Origin: Streptomonospora nanhaiensis
GTDB lineage: Bacteria; Actinomycetota; Actinomycetes; Streptosporangiales; Streptosporangiaceae
Length of the DNA: 64,000 bases
Assembly (NCBI RefSeq): GCF_026642255.1
Contig: NZ_CP113264.1
Coordinates: 4,588,001-4,652,000 of the forward strand
Reading direction: 5' to 3'
Part shown: piece by piece, positions 51,031-59,945 of the stretch
How the letters are laid out: the number at the start of each line of letters is the position of its first letter
Position numbering within the stretch: the stretch's first letter is position 1
Position numbers and translations under genes: made by a program
The notes under the pieces: model-generated
Told to the model about the DNA's origin: nothing
Databases searched by the model: none
The model's input: the letters and a program-made list of their open reading frames with translations, nothing else

Positions 51031-51573
51031 TCAGCGGCGCGGCTTGGTCAGCAGAACCATGCGGAACTTGCCGATCTGGATCTCGTCCCCACCACCGAGT
51101 TGGGCCTCGTCGACCGGCTCACGGTTGACGTAGGTGCCGTTGAGGCTGCCCACGTCGCGGACGCCGAACCCGTCGCCGCGGCGGAAGAACTCCACGTGGC
51201 GTCGGGACACGGTGACGTCGTCAAGGAAGATGTCACTGTTGGGATGCCGTCCGGCGGTGGTCACGTCGCTGTCCAGCAGGAAGCGGCTTCCCGCGTTGGG
51301 GCCACGCCTGACAACGAGCAGCGCCGTGCCCGGAGGCAGGGCGTCGGCGTTGGCGGGGTCGTCACCGCCCAGCTCGTCGCCGGACTCCTCCTCCTCCAGG
51401 GCCTGTATCCCCGAGATGGAGATGGTGGACGTGACGTCTCCGGCGGCGTCCCCACCCGAACCGGGTCGGGGGCCCTGCTGTTCGGCCCTGCGGACGGGGG
51501 TTCCACAGTGGGAGCAGAAACGGGCATCATCCGCAACGGCGTGACCGCACTGCGTGCAGTAAACGCTCGACAT
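51031..51573 (-). CDS. FHA-domain protein with N-terminal zinc ribbon (GarA/OdhI-like position)
   Basis: 180 residues. N-terminal zinc ribbon YCTQCGHAV...FCSHCGTP (two CxxC pairs), an acidic linker with GDVTSTISISGIQALEEEE, which is where GarA carries its phospho-Thr motif, then the FHA domain (about 85-175) with AGRHPNSDIFLDDVTVSRRH and VRDVGSLNGTYVN. GarA/OdhI, when unphosphorylated, inhibits 2-oxoglutarate dehydrogenase; the zinc ribbon is not part of mycobacterial GarA, so equivalence is inferred from neighbourhood. Confidence 0.83.
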   Translation of the reverse strand: MSSVYCTQCGHAVADDARFCSHCGTPVRRAEQQGPRPGSGGDAAGDVTSTISISGIQALEEEESGDELGGDDPANADALPPGTALLVVRRGPNAGSRFLLDSDVTTAGRHPNSDIFLDDVTVSRRHVEFFRRGDGFGVRDVGSLNGTYVNREPVDEAQLGGGDEIQIGKFRMVLLTKPRR

Positions 51574-52183
51574 AGGTCGGCTCGGCCTCCTACCGCACGG
51601 GGCGGTGCTTGATTCGGCTGATCGGTGACACGCCCCGGGTCCCGCGCGGACACCTGGTCCACACGTCGCCCGGCACGTGGTGGGGCGGTTCGCTGTCGCG
51701 GCAGCGGTGCGCCTCACACGGTCGGTCGCTAGGTCTCATCCCCCGTGTCGTACTCCTCGTCACCCCCGGTCAGGGTGTCCGCCGTTGCCGGGATACCCGG
51801 TCCGGTGGGCGACGCGGCGCTCCAGGGAACACTCGACTTTAAACCATATCCCTGTCCAGGAAGGGTTTCGCTCCTCCTCGGCCTGCCGTAGGCGCCCCGG
51901 CCGCTCGTGCGGCGCGGGGATCGGTGGACCCGGCGCCCGGGGCGCCGCCTCCACCGGTGGCCGGCCTCGGGACAGTGAAACACCTGTCCTGATGCTGATG
52001 CTCCTCCGGGGGATTTGGTTCTCGGTGAACCCCCACGGATTCGCACTGCCGTCATCGGACGGCCTCAACCTGGTGATATGTCCATTTTATCCCTCAAAAG
52101 GGCGGCCCGGAGGGCCGTGACCGCCCCGGGCGCGACGCACGGGCGGGGACGGGGGGACCGCCCTCGCCCGCGCGTCGCACCGG
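51574..52183. other. Gene-free 610-base spacer
   Basis: Upstream of the FHA gene and downstream of the pyrophosphorylase gene. An AT-rich patch at 51836-51850 (CTTTAAACCATAT) could be a minus-strand promoter for the FHA gene. Frames inside are shadows. No RNA family is recognised. Confidence 0.4.
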
Positions 52184-54736
52184 TCAGCCCTCGGCCCGTT
52201 CGACCACGGCCGCCCACTCGTCCAGCAGGCGGTGAGCGGTGTCGGAGTCGGGACCTTCGGCCCAAAGATGGGTCACGGCCTCCGCCGTGTCCGGGAGGAC
52301 GAGCGCCCAGCTGCCGTCGGACTCCAGGACGCGGACGCCGTCCGTGGTGTCCAGCCGACGGTCCCCAGCCGCCTCCACGACGGCGCGCATGACGCTCCCC
52401 TTGACCGCCCAGGGGGTGGGCACCGAACGGCGCAGGAGGTGCGCCTGGGGGATCGCCCGGTCGATCTGGCTCAGCGAGCGGCGGTCCCTGGCCACCAGTC
52501 CCAGCAGCCGGACGAACGCGGCGATGCCGTCGCTGGTCGGGCTGAACTCGGGGACGACGAAACCGCCCCGGCCGTCCCCGGCCAGAACGACGTCCTCGCC
52601 CCCGCTCTGGACCGCCTTGGTGAGTTCGCCCGTGGCTGTGGCGGTCCAGTGCACCTCGACCCCGTGCGCGGCCGCCACCGTCTCGGCGACCCGGGTCGTG
52701 GTGACGGGAAGCGCCACCCGGCCTCCCCCGCGCTCGGCGCAGACCAGCTCCAGGACGACCAGCAGGGCGCGGTCGTTGTCGACCAGCTCGCCGTTGCCGT
52801 CCACGATGGCCAGCCGTTCGGCCACGGGGTCGAAGCGCACCCCGAAGTCGGCTCCCGACCCCGAGACGAGCTCGCCCAGCCGCTCCAGGTCGCGGTTCTG
52901 CTTGGCGACGGTGTCGGTGGGCGAGGCCTCGTCGAGCCGGTTGTTGACCGTGAGGACGTCCACGCCGATCCGCCCCAGCAGGGAGGGGAGGATGAGCGAG
53001 CCGCTGCCGCCCGCGCAGTCGACGACCACCTTGAGCCCGGCCTCGGCGACCCCCGAGGTGTCGACCGAGCGCAGCAGGTCGTGCGAGTAGTTCTCGACAC
53101 CGCGCGAGGGGAAGGTCAGCTCCCCGATCTCCCCGGGGAAGGCCCTGCGGTACTCGGCGCGGGAGAAGACCCGGTCGAGCTTGCGCTGGGCCGCCGGCGA
53201 CAGGTCGGCCCCGCCCCCGTCCAGGAAGAGGATGTCCACCGACTCCGGGTCGCCCGGGGTGGTGCGGAGCGTGATGCCTCCGCTGACCCCGCTCTGGGAG
53301 GTGTGGAAGCGCGCCACGGGCAGCGGCACCACCTCCAGGTCGCGCACGTCGATGGCGGCGGCCGTGAGCGCGCTGATCACCGCGCGCTTGAGCGTCCGGG
53401 CGGCCCGGGACACGTCACGGGACGTGGTGACGAGCGCGCCCTTCTTCAGGGTGGTGGCGTAGGCGTTGGCCAGGCGCACCGCCAGTTCGGGGGTGATCTC
53501 GACGTTGATCAGCCCGGACACGCCGCGGGGGCCGAACAGCGAGCGCTGCCCGCGCGACTCCCAGATGACGTTGGTGCTGACGACCGCGCCGGCCTCGATG
53601 GTCTTGAAGGGGTAGACCTTGACGTCGGCGTTGACGTAGGCCTCGGACTCGATGACGCAGTCCTCGCCGACGATCGCCCCCTCCTCGATCCGGGCGGCGG
53701 CCATGACGTCGGTGTTCTTGCCGACGACGCAGCCGCGCAGGTTGGCGCCCCGGCCGACGAAGACGTTGTCGTGCAGGACCGTGCGATGGCAGAAGGCCTC
53801 GGACCGCACCACGGCGTTGCTGCCGACCACGGTGAACTCGCGCAGCTCGGCGCCCGCCTCGACCTTGGCGTAGTCGCCGATGAAGAGCGGGCCCTTGAGG
53901 ATCGCGCGGGGGTGGACCTCCGACCCCTCGCCGACCCACACCCCGGGAGAGACCTCGAAGCCGTCGATGTCGACGTCCACCTTGCCGGACAGCACGTCGG
54001 CCTGGGCGCTCAGGTAGCTCTCGTGGGTGCCCACGTCCTCCCAGTAGCCGTCGGCGATGTAGCCGTAGAGGGGCTCGCCCTCCTCCAGGAGCTGGGGGAA
54101 GACGTCGCCCGACCAGTCGACCACCTCCCCCTCGGCGACCCGGTCCAGGACGTCCGGCTCCATGATGTAGATGCCGGTGTTGACGGTGTCGGAGAAGACC
54201 TGGCCCCAGGTGGGCTTCTCCAGGAAGCGCTGGATCCGGCCCTGCTCGTCGACGATGATGATGCCGAACTCCAGCGGGTTGGGGACCCGCTTGAGCGCGA
54301 TGGTGACCTTGGCGCCGCTCTCCTTGTGGAAGCGCACCATGTCGGTGAGGTCGATGTCGGTGAGCGCGTCGCCGGAGATGACGATGAACGGCTCCCCGCG
54401 CAGGTGCTCCTCCGCGTTCTTGACGCTGCCCGCGGTGCCGAGGGGGACCTCCTCGGCGACGTAGTGGAGCTTCATCCCGAGCTCCTCACCGTCCCCGAAG
54501 TAGTTGCGGATGAGGGTGGCCAGGAACTGGACGGTGACCACGGTCTCGGTGAAACCGTGCTTGCGCAGCAGGCGGAGCACGTGCTCCATGATGGGCTTGT
54601 TGACCACCGGAAGCAGGGGTTTGGGCTGGTTGGCGGTCATGGGGCGGAGGCGGGTCCCCTCGCCGCCGGCCATCACGACGGCCTTCATGGGAGGCGCCTG
54701 AAAAGCGCTCTCCGGGGTTTCCTCGTGGGTGCTCAT
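52184..54736 (-). CDS. Nucleotidyltransferase / left-handed beta-helix / phosphomannomutase-like fusion
   Basis: 850 residues. Residues 17-250 are a sugar-1-phosphate nucleotidyltransferase (KAVVMAGGEGTRLRPMT, GDALTDIDL, WEDVGTHESY). Residues 255-370 are hexapeptide beta-helix repeats (VHPRAILKGPLFIGDYAKVE). Residues 380-850 follow the phosphomannomutase fold. The phosphoserine loop (TASHNP in active enzymes) is replaced by FHTSQSGVSGGITLRT, so the mutase part is probably not catalytic, as in other actinomycete members annotated mannose-1-phosphate guanylyltransferase. It would make GDP-mannose for glycolipids. ATG at 54736 has GGAGGCACC upstream. Confidence 0.87.
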   Translation of the reverse strand: MSTHEETPESAFQAPPMKAVVMAGGEGTRLRPMTANQPKPLLPVVNKPIMEHVLRLLRKHGFTETVVTVQFLATLIRNYFGDGEELGMKLHYVAEEVPLGTAGSVKNAEEHLRGEPFIVISGDALTDIDLTDMVRFHKESGAKVTIALKRVPNPLEFGIIIVDEQGRIQRFLEKPTWGQVFSDTVNTGIYIMEPDVLDRVAEGEVVDWSGDVFPQLLEEGEPLYGYIADGYWEDVGTHESYLSAQADVLSGKVDVDIDGFEVSPGVWVGEGSEVHPRAILKGPLFIGDYAKVEAGAELREFTVVGSNAVVRSEAFCHRTVLHDNVFVGRGANLRGCVVGKNTDVMAAARIEEGAIVGEDCVIESEAYVNADVKVYPFKTIEAGAVVSTNVIWESRGQRSLFGPRGVSGLINVEITPELAVRLANAYATTLKKGALVTTSRDVSRAARTLKRAVISALTAAAIDVRDLEVVPLPVARFHTSQSGVSGGITLRTTPGDPESVDILFLDGGGADLSPAAQRKLDRVFSRAEYRRAFPGEIGELTFPSRGVENYSHDLLRSVDTSGVAEAGLKVVVDCAGGSGSLILPSLLGRIGVDVLTVNNRLDEASPTDTVAKQNRDLERLGELVSGSGADFGVRFDPVAERLAIVDGNGELVDNDRALLVVLELVCAERGGGRVALPVTTTRVAETVAAAHGVEVHWTATATGELTKAVQSGGEDVVLAGDGRGGFVVPEFSPTSDGIAAFVRLLGLVARDRRSLSQIDRAIPQAHLLRRSVPTPWAVKGSVMRAVVEAAGDRRLDTTDGVRVLESDGSWALVLPDTAEAVTHLWAEGPDSDTAHRLLDEWAAVVERAEG

Positions 54737-54892
54737 CGCCGGTGCCTCCGTAGGACGGTGCCGTGGGAGGACGCGGCGGGGGACGGGTTCTCGGAGCGCG
54801 CGCCGTGGCGCGCGGTGGGACATGTTCTCATGACGGAGACGACACTCCCTTTCGATCCGACAGGACTCGCGGTGAGCCGGTCCGTCGGTGGA

Positions 54893-55693
54893 TCAGGGTC
54901 CGGTCCGTCCCTGATCCGGGCGGCTCGGCCGGTCCGAGCCTTCGGCTACCGCTCCAGGATCGCCGTCAGCGGCCGCCGATGTGGCTGGATCGGGTCGATC
55001 CGTGTCGTGGCCGCGGACGTGGTCGCTGTCTCCGGCGACCGGTCGGTCCCCGTGGTGATCAGCGCTTTCGTCGCGGCGGGTCTGGGCCATCAGGCGCAGG
55101 CCCTGTACGGCGTAGAGCAGTCCGGCCCACCAGTAGAGAGCAGTTCCCCAGAGCGCGAAGGCCCAACCTATAATTCTCGCCACATCCGCCACGGTGGACT
55201 CGTAGCCCGCGATGAAAAGCAGGGGGAACGAGTAGAGGAGGCACAGCGTGGCGGCCTTCCCGGCGAAGTTCACCGGGAGGGGCCCGTAGCCGAAGTGGCG
55301 CAGGAGCGGCAGCGCGCCGAGGATGAGGACGTCGCGCAGGACGAGGATGGCCATCAGCCACCACGGGACGATGTCCCGGATCACCAGGCCGAGCAGCGCG
55401 GCGAAGATGTAGAGCCGGTCGGCGAGCGGGTCGAGGACCGTGCCCAGGCGCGAGGTCTGGTTCCAGGCGCGGGCGATCTTGCCGTCGAGCCAGTCGCTGA
55501 GCCCGGCGAAGCCGAGCACCAGCAGCGCCCACCAGTCGGCCTGGGGTACCAGGACGAGCCAGAGGAACAGCGGCACGCCCAACAGCCGGAGCATGCTCAG
55601 CAGGTTGGGAACCGTCCAGATGCGGTCACTGACCGCCGGGCTGGCCACATCGCCCCCCGCCTCGAGTCTGCCATCTTCCGCGGATCGCCCCAT
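54893..55693 (-). CDS. CDP-alcohol phosphatidyltransferase (PgsA/cardiolipin-synthase type)
   Basis: 266 residues with about six membrane helices. Signature DG-x2-AR-x8-G-x3-D-x3-D is complete in SDWLDGKIARAWNQTS then RLGTVLDPLADR near 60-90. It joins CDP-diacylglycerol to an alcohol phosphate or phosphatidylglycerol in the membrane. The C-terminal 60 residues are a hydrophilic Asp/His/Arg tail. It follows the GDP-mannose gene's start by 156 bases on the same strand. Start ATG at 55693; GTG at 55702 is an alternative. Confidence 0.88.
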   Translation of the reverse strand: MGRSAEDGRLEAGGDVASPAVSDRIWTVPNLLSMLRLLGVPLFLWLVLVPQADWWALLVLGFAGLSDWLDGKIARAWNQTSRLGTVLDPLADRLYIFAALLGLVIRDIVPWWLMAILVLRDVLILGALPLLRHFGYGPLPVNFAGKAATLCLLYSFPLLFIAGYESTVADVARIIGWAFALWGTALYWWAGLLYAVQGLRLMAQTRRDESADHHGDRPVAGDSDHVRGHDTDRPDPATSAAADGDPGAVAEGSDRPSRPDQGRTGP

Positions 55694-55972
55694 GGCGCCC
55701 ACGATAACGGGCGGGTGGGTCGTTTCCCGCCATCACGGGGGCCGACGGCCCCGACGTGGCCCGAGGGACGATCGTCCGCCAATCGTACCGTGTACGTTTT
55801 GGGCCTTTTACCAGCGCAGTGTCTGTTTCGGAAAGCACGGACGCGTATCCGGCCGCCTCCGGCCACGGCGCCCGCTCCCTCCCACGGGTTCCAACGAAGG
55901 GGCCTCCCCCGGGGTTCCCGGCCGCATGGGCCTCCCCCGGCGCGGCCGCTCCCCCGGACACCGCGGGGGCCG
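55694..55972. other. Spacer between amine oxidase and phosphatidyltransferase
   Basis: 279 bases, no gene supported. An AT-rich patch around 55785-55812 (AATCGTACCGTGTACG) may hold the phosphatidyltransferase promoter on the minus strand. Confidence 0.35.
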
Positions 55973-57364
55973 CTAGAGCGTGAGGATGCGGTCGGCCGCG
56001 CGGCGGCCCGACAGCAGGGCGCCGTGCACCGTGGCGGTGTGCTCGATCTCGGTCGCCTCCCCCGCGAAGAACAGGCTGTCCCCCACCGGGTTGTCGAGCG
56101 CCACCCGGTCCGCGTCGCCCGAGCCGACGGCCGTGTAGGAGAAGGCGCCCCGCGCGAACGGGTCGTCCCCCCAGTGGGTCACCAGGTGGTCCACCGGGTC
56201 CGGCGCCTTGCGGAACATGCCGCGCAGGGTGGCCATCGCGTGCTCGACCACCTCGCCGTCCTCCTTCCCCTCCAGGAACCGGGCCGCGTTGCCGCCGTTG
56301 CGGCTGACCAGGACCGGCGCCCCGAGGACCCGCTGGCCCGCGTACCAGTGGAACCAGGCGCCCTCCTCCGCGCCCAGGTGGACGATGACCTCCGCGTCGC
56401 CCCAGAACACCTCGTCGAAGCGCAGGAACAGCTTCTCCAGGCTGCCGTTGCCCAGGCGCTCGACGGCGTCCCGCTTCTCCTGGGGCAGCGGGGGGTCGAA
56501 CCCGACCTGCCCGGCCTTGAGGACGCCCAGGGGCACGGTGACCAGGACGCGGTCGGCCGTCAGGGTCCTCTCCCCCTCGGGGGTGTCGACCCGCACCCTG
56601 GCGCCGTCGCCGCTGTGGCCCACCGACAGCACGACGTGCTCCAGGCGCACGTCCAGACCGCGCGCCAGGTGGTCGGTGATCCGGTCCATCCCGTCGGGGA
56701 AGACCACGTCGTCACCGCTGAACTCGTGCCGGGCGGCGACCGCGGAGAAGGCGATCTCCTCCGCGTCCGCGCCGTGGTCGCTCTCGGCGATGCGGTGCAC
56801 GATCTCGTCGGCGTCGCGGGCACGGGCGCGCACCAGGTTGGCGTCGTAGAGGGCCTGCTTGATGCCCTCCTCCATCGACTCCTGGGGGTTGGCGCCCACG
56901 GTCCCCCAGTACATGTGCTCCTGGAGGAGGTGGACGTCCTCCATGTTGCGGCGGTGGCGGTCGAAGAGCAGCCTCCGCCCCTTGGGGTCGTAGGCGGTCT
57001 CGGTGGACCTGTTGAACACGGCGGTGCGCAGACCGATCTCGTTGACCAGGTCGGCGAGGGGGTTGTTCTCCTCGCCCCGCATCCAGGAGGCGCCCACGTC
57101 CAGCGTCGTGGAGCCGCCCCAGTCGCGCACGGAGTGGATGCGCCCGCCGGTGCGGTCGCGGCCCTCCAGGACGGTGACGCGCTCCCCCTCCCGCGCCAGG
57201 CGGTCCGCGGCGGCGAGTCCGGCCATGCCGGCGCCCACCACGACGGTGTGGCCGCGCCCGGGGCCCGCCTCGCGCCCGCGCGGTTCGACCTGCTCGCTCC
57301 CGGCCCCCCGTCCGGCGTCCTCCCCCTGCGTGTTCTCCCCGCCCGCGTCACCCGGGTCAGTCAT
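55973..57364 (-). CDS. FAD-dependent amine oxidase
   Basis: 463 residues of the flavin monoamine/polyamine oxidase family. After a Gly/Glu-rich 38-residue lead comes the FAD motif HTVVVGAGMAGLAAADRLA, then VLEGRDRTGGRIHSV, LDVGASWMRG, FPDGMDRITDHLA, and the C-terminal FAD-contact SLFFAGEATEIEHTATVHGA. It oxidises primary, secondary or polyamines with O2. No signal peptide. Lone gene; substrate unknown. Confidence 0.88.
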   Translation of the reverse strand: MTDPGDAGGENTQGEDAGRGAGSEQVEPRGREAGPGRGHTVVVGAGMAGLAAADRLAREGERVTVLEGRDRTGGRIHSVRDWGGSTTLDVGASWMRGEENNPLADLVNEIGLRTAVFNRSTETAYDPKGRRLLFDRHRRNMEDVHLLQEHMYWGTVGANPQESMEEGIKQALYDANLVRARARDADEIVHRIAESDHGADAEEIAFSAVAARHEFSGDDVVFPDGMDRITDHLARGLDVRLEHVVLSVGHSGDGARVRVDTPEGERTLTADRVLVTVPLGVLKAGQVGFDPPLPQEKRDAVERLGNGSLEKLFLRFDEVFWGDAEVIVHLGAEEGAWFHWYAGQRVLGAPVLVSRNGGNAARFLEGKEDGEVVEHAMATLRGMFRKAPDPVDHLVTHWGDDPFARGAFSYTAVGSGDADRVALDNPVGDSLFFAGEATEIEHTATVHGALLSGRRAADRILTL

Positions 57365-57475
57365 GGAACTCCCCCTCCGTGCCGGTGACCGACACGAGCG
57401 ACTGTAGGCGGTCCCCGGGCCGCGCCCGGGGACGACACCCCGCCCTCGGTCGGAACCGCTCGGCCCCGGCTCCGG

Positions 57476-58291
57476 TCAGGAGCCGGAGGGCTCCCCGTCC
57501 TCGTCCTCCAGTTCGATCCTCTCCCTGCGGCGCTCACCCTGGACGTGCTCCTCACGGGTGACGTCGCGCTTGCGGACGTGGACCTCCTCGACGGGCACGC
57601 GCTCCTTGGAGACGACCGGCCGCTCCTCGTAGAGCGTGAAGGTCTGATCCTCCTCGTGCATGTCCCCGGCGTCGTCGGCCCTGGTCTCGTCGGTCACCGG
57701 ACGGCGCTCCATCTGGAGCTCGTCGTGATGGAGCGGGACCGTCTCGTCGTACTGCTCGGTCTCCACGTACTTGTGGAGCCTGGCGTGGCCGGCCTCGCGG
57801 CGCTCCACACCGATGTCCACACGCTCCTCGGAGCGGACCATGGAGATGTCGTCCGCCTCGGGCCGGCCCGTGTCGCCGGCCGCCCCGGCGGTTCCCGCGG
57901 TACCAGCCGTGCCGGCGCGGTCCCCCATGCCCGCCGGGGGAACGCCGCCCGCGCGCTCGCCGCCGGAGGCGTCCGCGCTGCCGTGGCGGGCGTAGTAGTC
58001 GCGGACCAGCCGCTCCTCCTCAGGGGAGATGTGCCTGTCCGCGTCGATGTTCGGGGCGTCCTTCACCGTGGACTTGTCGAAGGGCACCTGGATGTCCTCC
58101 TCCTTGGGCCGGGAGCCCTGGAGGGGCACGAGGGTCTCGTTACGGCCGAAGAGGCCGGTCTCGACCGACACCCAGCTCGGCTCGTTCGTCTCGTCATCCA
58201 GGTAGACCTGCTTGATCTTGCCGACGTTGTGGCCCTCCTCGTCCAGGACGTGGTGTCCGATGAGATCTCCGGGTGCGCGGTCGCGTGCCAT
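57476..58291 (-). CDS. PRC-barrel and DUF2382 (YsnF-like) stress protein
   Basis: 271 residues. PRC-barrel domain (about 8-90): GDLIGHHVLDEEGHNVGKI, SWVSVETGLFGRNETLVPL. Gly/Ala linker (GTAGTAGTAGAAG). DUF2382 domain (about 150-265): RSEERVDIGVERREAGHARL, YEERPVVSKERVPVEEVHV. These charged proteins are known as general-stress proteins in actinomycetes and Bacillus. GGGGAGGGACC precedes the ATG. Confidence 0.88.
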   Translation of the reverse strand: MARDRAPGDLIGHHVLDEEGHNVGKIKQVYLDDETNEPSWVSVETGLFGRNETLVPLQGSRPKEEDIQVPFDKSTVKDAPNIDADRHISPEEERLVRDYYARHGSADASGGERAGGVPPAGMGDRAGTAGTAGTAGAAGDTGRPEADDISMVRSEERVDIGVERREAGHARLHKYVETEQYDETVPLHHDELQMERRPVTDETRADDAGDMHEEDQTFTLYEERPVVSKERVPVEEVHVRKRDVTREEHVQGERRRERIELEDEDGEPSGS

Positions 58292-58581
58292 GGTCCCTCC
58301 CCTTCTCTGCGGTCCCCTGCCGGAACACCGGGTGTCCCGGCCTCGTACGACCTCACCCCTACCCCTCGTGGCCTGCGGGAAGAGCCGTGAAAGGGAGCCG
58401 CTAACGGGCCGAGGCCGAGAATTGAGCAGAAGTTTTTCCCGGCCTCCAGTCCTTGACCCGCGCGAGGGGCGCCGCTGTCCTCCATGGACGTTCGACCACG
58501 GCCGGTCACTCTTGGCATGCGGACGAACACGCACGGATACACTCCAGGGGTCCCCGCCAGAACCGTCCGAAGGAATCCGCC

Positions 58582-59130
58582 GTGCGCCCAGCCGTGGCCG
58601 TCCCGCTGGCCGTCCTGTTGCTCGCCTGTCCCGCCGCCGGCTCCACCCGTGCCGTGGGGCCGGGCGCGGTCGTGGAACTGTCCGCCGACCGGCTCGCGAC
58701 GGCCCTGCCCGTGGCGGCGGCCAAGTGGCACAGCGGCGACCCGGTCGACTCCCCCGAACGCGAGAGGGAGGTCCTGGCCGCGGCCGAGCGCCACGCGTCG
58801 GCGCTCGGGGTGGAGCCGGAGGCCGTCGCGGCGGTGGTGCGCGACCAGATCGAGGCGAACAAGACGGTTCAGCGGAGCCTGCACGCCCGATGGCACGCGG
58901 ACCCCGGCGGCGGGCCGGGAACGGAACCCGACCTCTCCCGGGTCCGGGCCGAACTGGACCGGCTCACCCCCGAGCTGGTGCGTGCGCTGGCCGACGCCGG
59001 CCCCGCCCTGCGCTCGCCGGACTGCGGGGCGGACCTCGCCCGGAGCACCCGGGAGGTCGCGGACGAGCGGGGGCTCGACCGGGTCGGCGCAGCGGCCCTG
59101 GCACGCTCCCTGGCCTCGGTCTGCCCCTGA
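58582..59130 (+). CDS. Secreted chorismate mutase, AroQ-gamma type
   Basis: 182 residues. The signal peptide (about 1-24) is VRPAVAVPLAVLLLACPAAG. The mature part has the AroQ-gamma pattern: LSADRLATALPVAAAKWHSGDPVDS, with the KW and D/E active-site residues (quoted in parts), REREVLAAAERHASALG, then AAVVRDQIEANKTVQRSLH. Two Cys near the C-terminus (PDCGAD and SVCP) could form a disulfide, as in the mycobacterial *MtCM enzyme. It converts chorismate to prephenate outside the membrane; the purpose is unsettled. GTG start with GAAGGAATC. Confidence 0.8.
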   Translation: MRPAVAVPLAVLLLACPAAGSTRAVGPGAVVELSADRLATALPVAAAKWHSGDPVDSPEREREVLAAAERHASALGVEPEAVAAVVRDQIEANKTVQRSLHARWHADPGGGPGTEPDLSRVRAELDRLTPELVRALADAGPALRSPDCGADLARSTREVADERGLDRVGAAALARSLASVCP

Positions 59131-59290
59131 CCCGTGCCCGGCCGGAGGGCGCCGGGGCGACGGAGGAGGGAGGCGACGGCTGGGCCCTGCCCCCGGGGCT
59201 CCGGGAGCGGGGTGCGGGCCCGAGGGGGGCACGGGCCGGGGAGGGCGCGCGGGGGCGCGTGCGCGCACCCGCGCCGTCGGGGCCGTGGGC

Positions 59291-59812
59291 CTACAGGGGG
59301 CCGGCCACGTAGGCCTCCAGGCGGGGCCCGTCCGGCAGCCGCCCCCAGAGCGCCCAGGCGAGCATGCGGTGCAGGCCGTCCAGGTGGGTCAGGGCGTCCG
59401 TGCGTTCGAGCCTCTCGTAGTAGGGGTGGTCCACGGCCGAGGAGCTCAGGAAGACGGGACTGGGGTCGGCCGCGGCGTGCCAGGCCAGCTTCCCCCAGCA
59501 CACCGGGTTGCTCTCGATGTAGCGGCCCTCCCACGAGGAGAGGGTGTCCACGGCGTCGGCCACGGTCGTCCCCTCGGGGTCGACCAGCACCAGCTCGCCG
59601 CCCTCCCCCGTGTGCCAGGGCAGGACCGTCGCCAGGACGTCCTCGCGGTCCAGGGCGACCCTGTGCCACGTGCCGCCCAGCTGGCGGGAGGCGAGGTCGA
59701 GGATCCCCTCCGCGTACTCGTTGGTGCGCCGGGAGACCTCGTCGCTCACGGGGTGGGTGGCGCGGAAGCGCCGGAGCACGTCGTCGGGGGTGACGGTCGC
59801 GATGGTCTTCAC
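59291..59812 (-). CDS. Hypothetical protein (possibly DUF6309)
   Basis: 173 residues, soluble. Conserved-looking segments: VSDEVSRRTNEYAEGILDLA, LPWHTGEGGELVLVDPEGT, SNPVCWGKLAWHA and THLDGLHRMLAWALWGRLP. I recall similar Streptomyces proteins under DUF6309 but am not certain. The HLDGLHRM segment resembles small hydroxylase or DNA-modification folds only vaguely. Lone minus-strand gene. Confidence 0.65.
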   Translation of the reverse strand: MKTIATVTPDDVLRRFRATHPVSDEVSRRTNEYAEGILDLASRQLGGTWHRVALDREDVLATVLPWHTGEGGELVLVDPEGTTVADAVDTLSSWEGRYIESNPVCWGKLAWHAAADPSPVFLSSSAVDHPYYERLERTDALTHLDGLHRMLAWALWGRLPDGPRLEAYVAGPL

Positions 59813-59945
59813 GGGCTCGGCTTCCTCCGTTCCGCGCCCGACGGGGGCCGGGCGTCGAGTGCGTAGAAGGATAGACGGCCCGGGGCGCGACCGGGAGCCC
59901 GTCCGGAGCGGTCCGGCGGGCCCCCGGCGTCGTCGCCGGACGGGA

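Noticed and set aside
51836..52100. Possible small RNA in the 51.6-52.2 kb spacer
   Set aside because: AT-rich patches exist but no terminator-like stem with matching promoter could be paired on the same strand.
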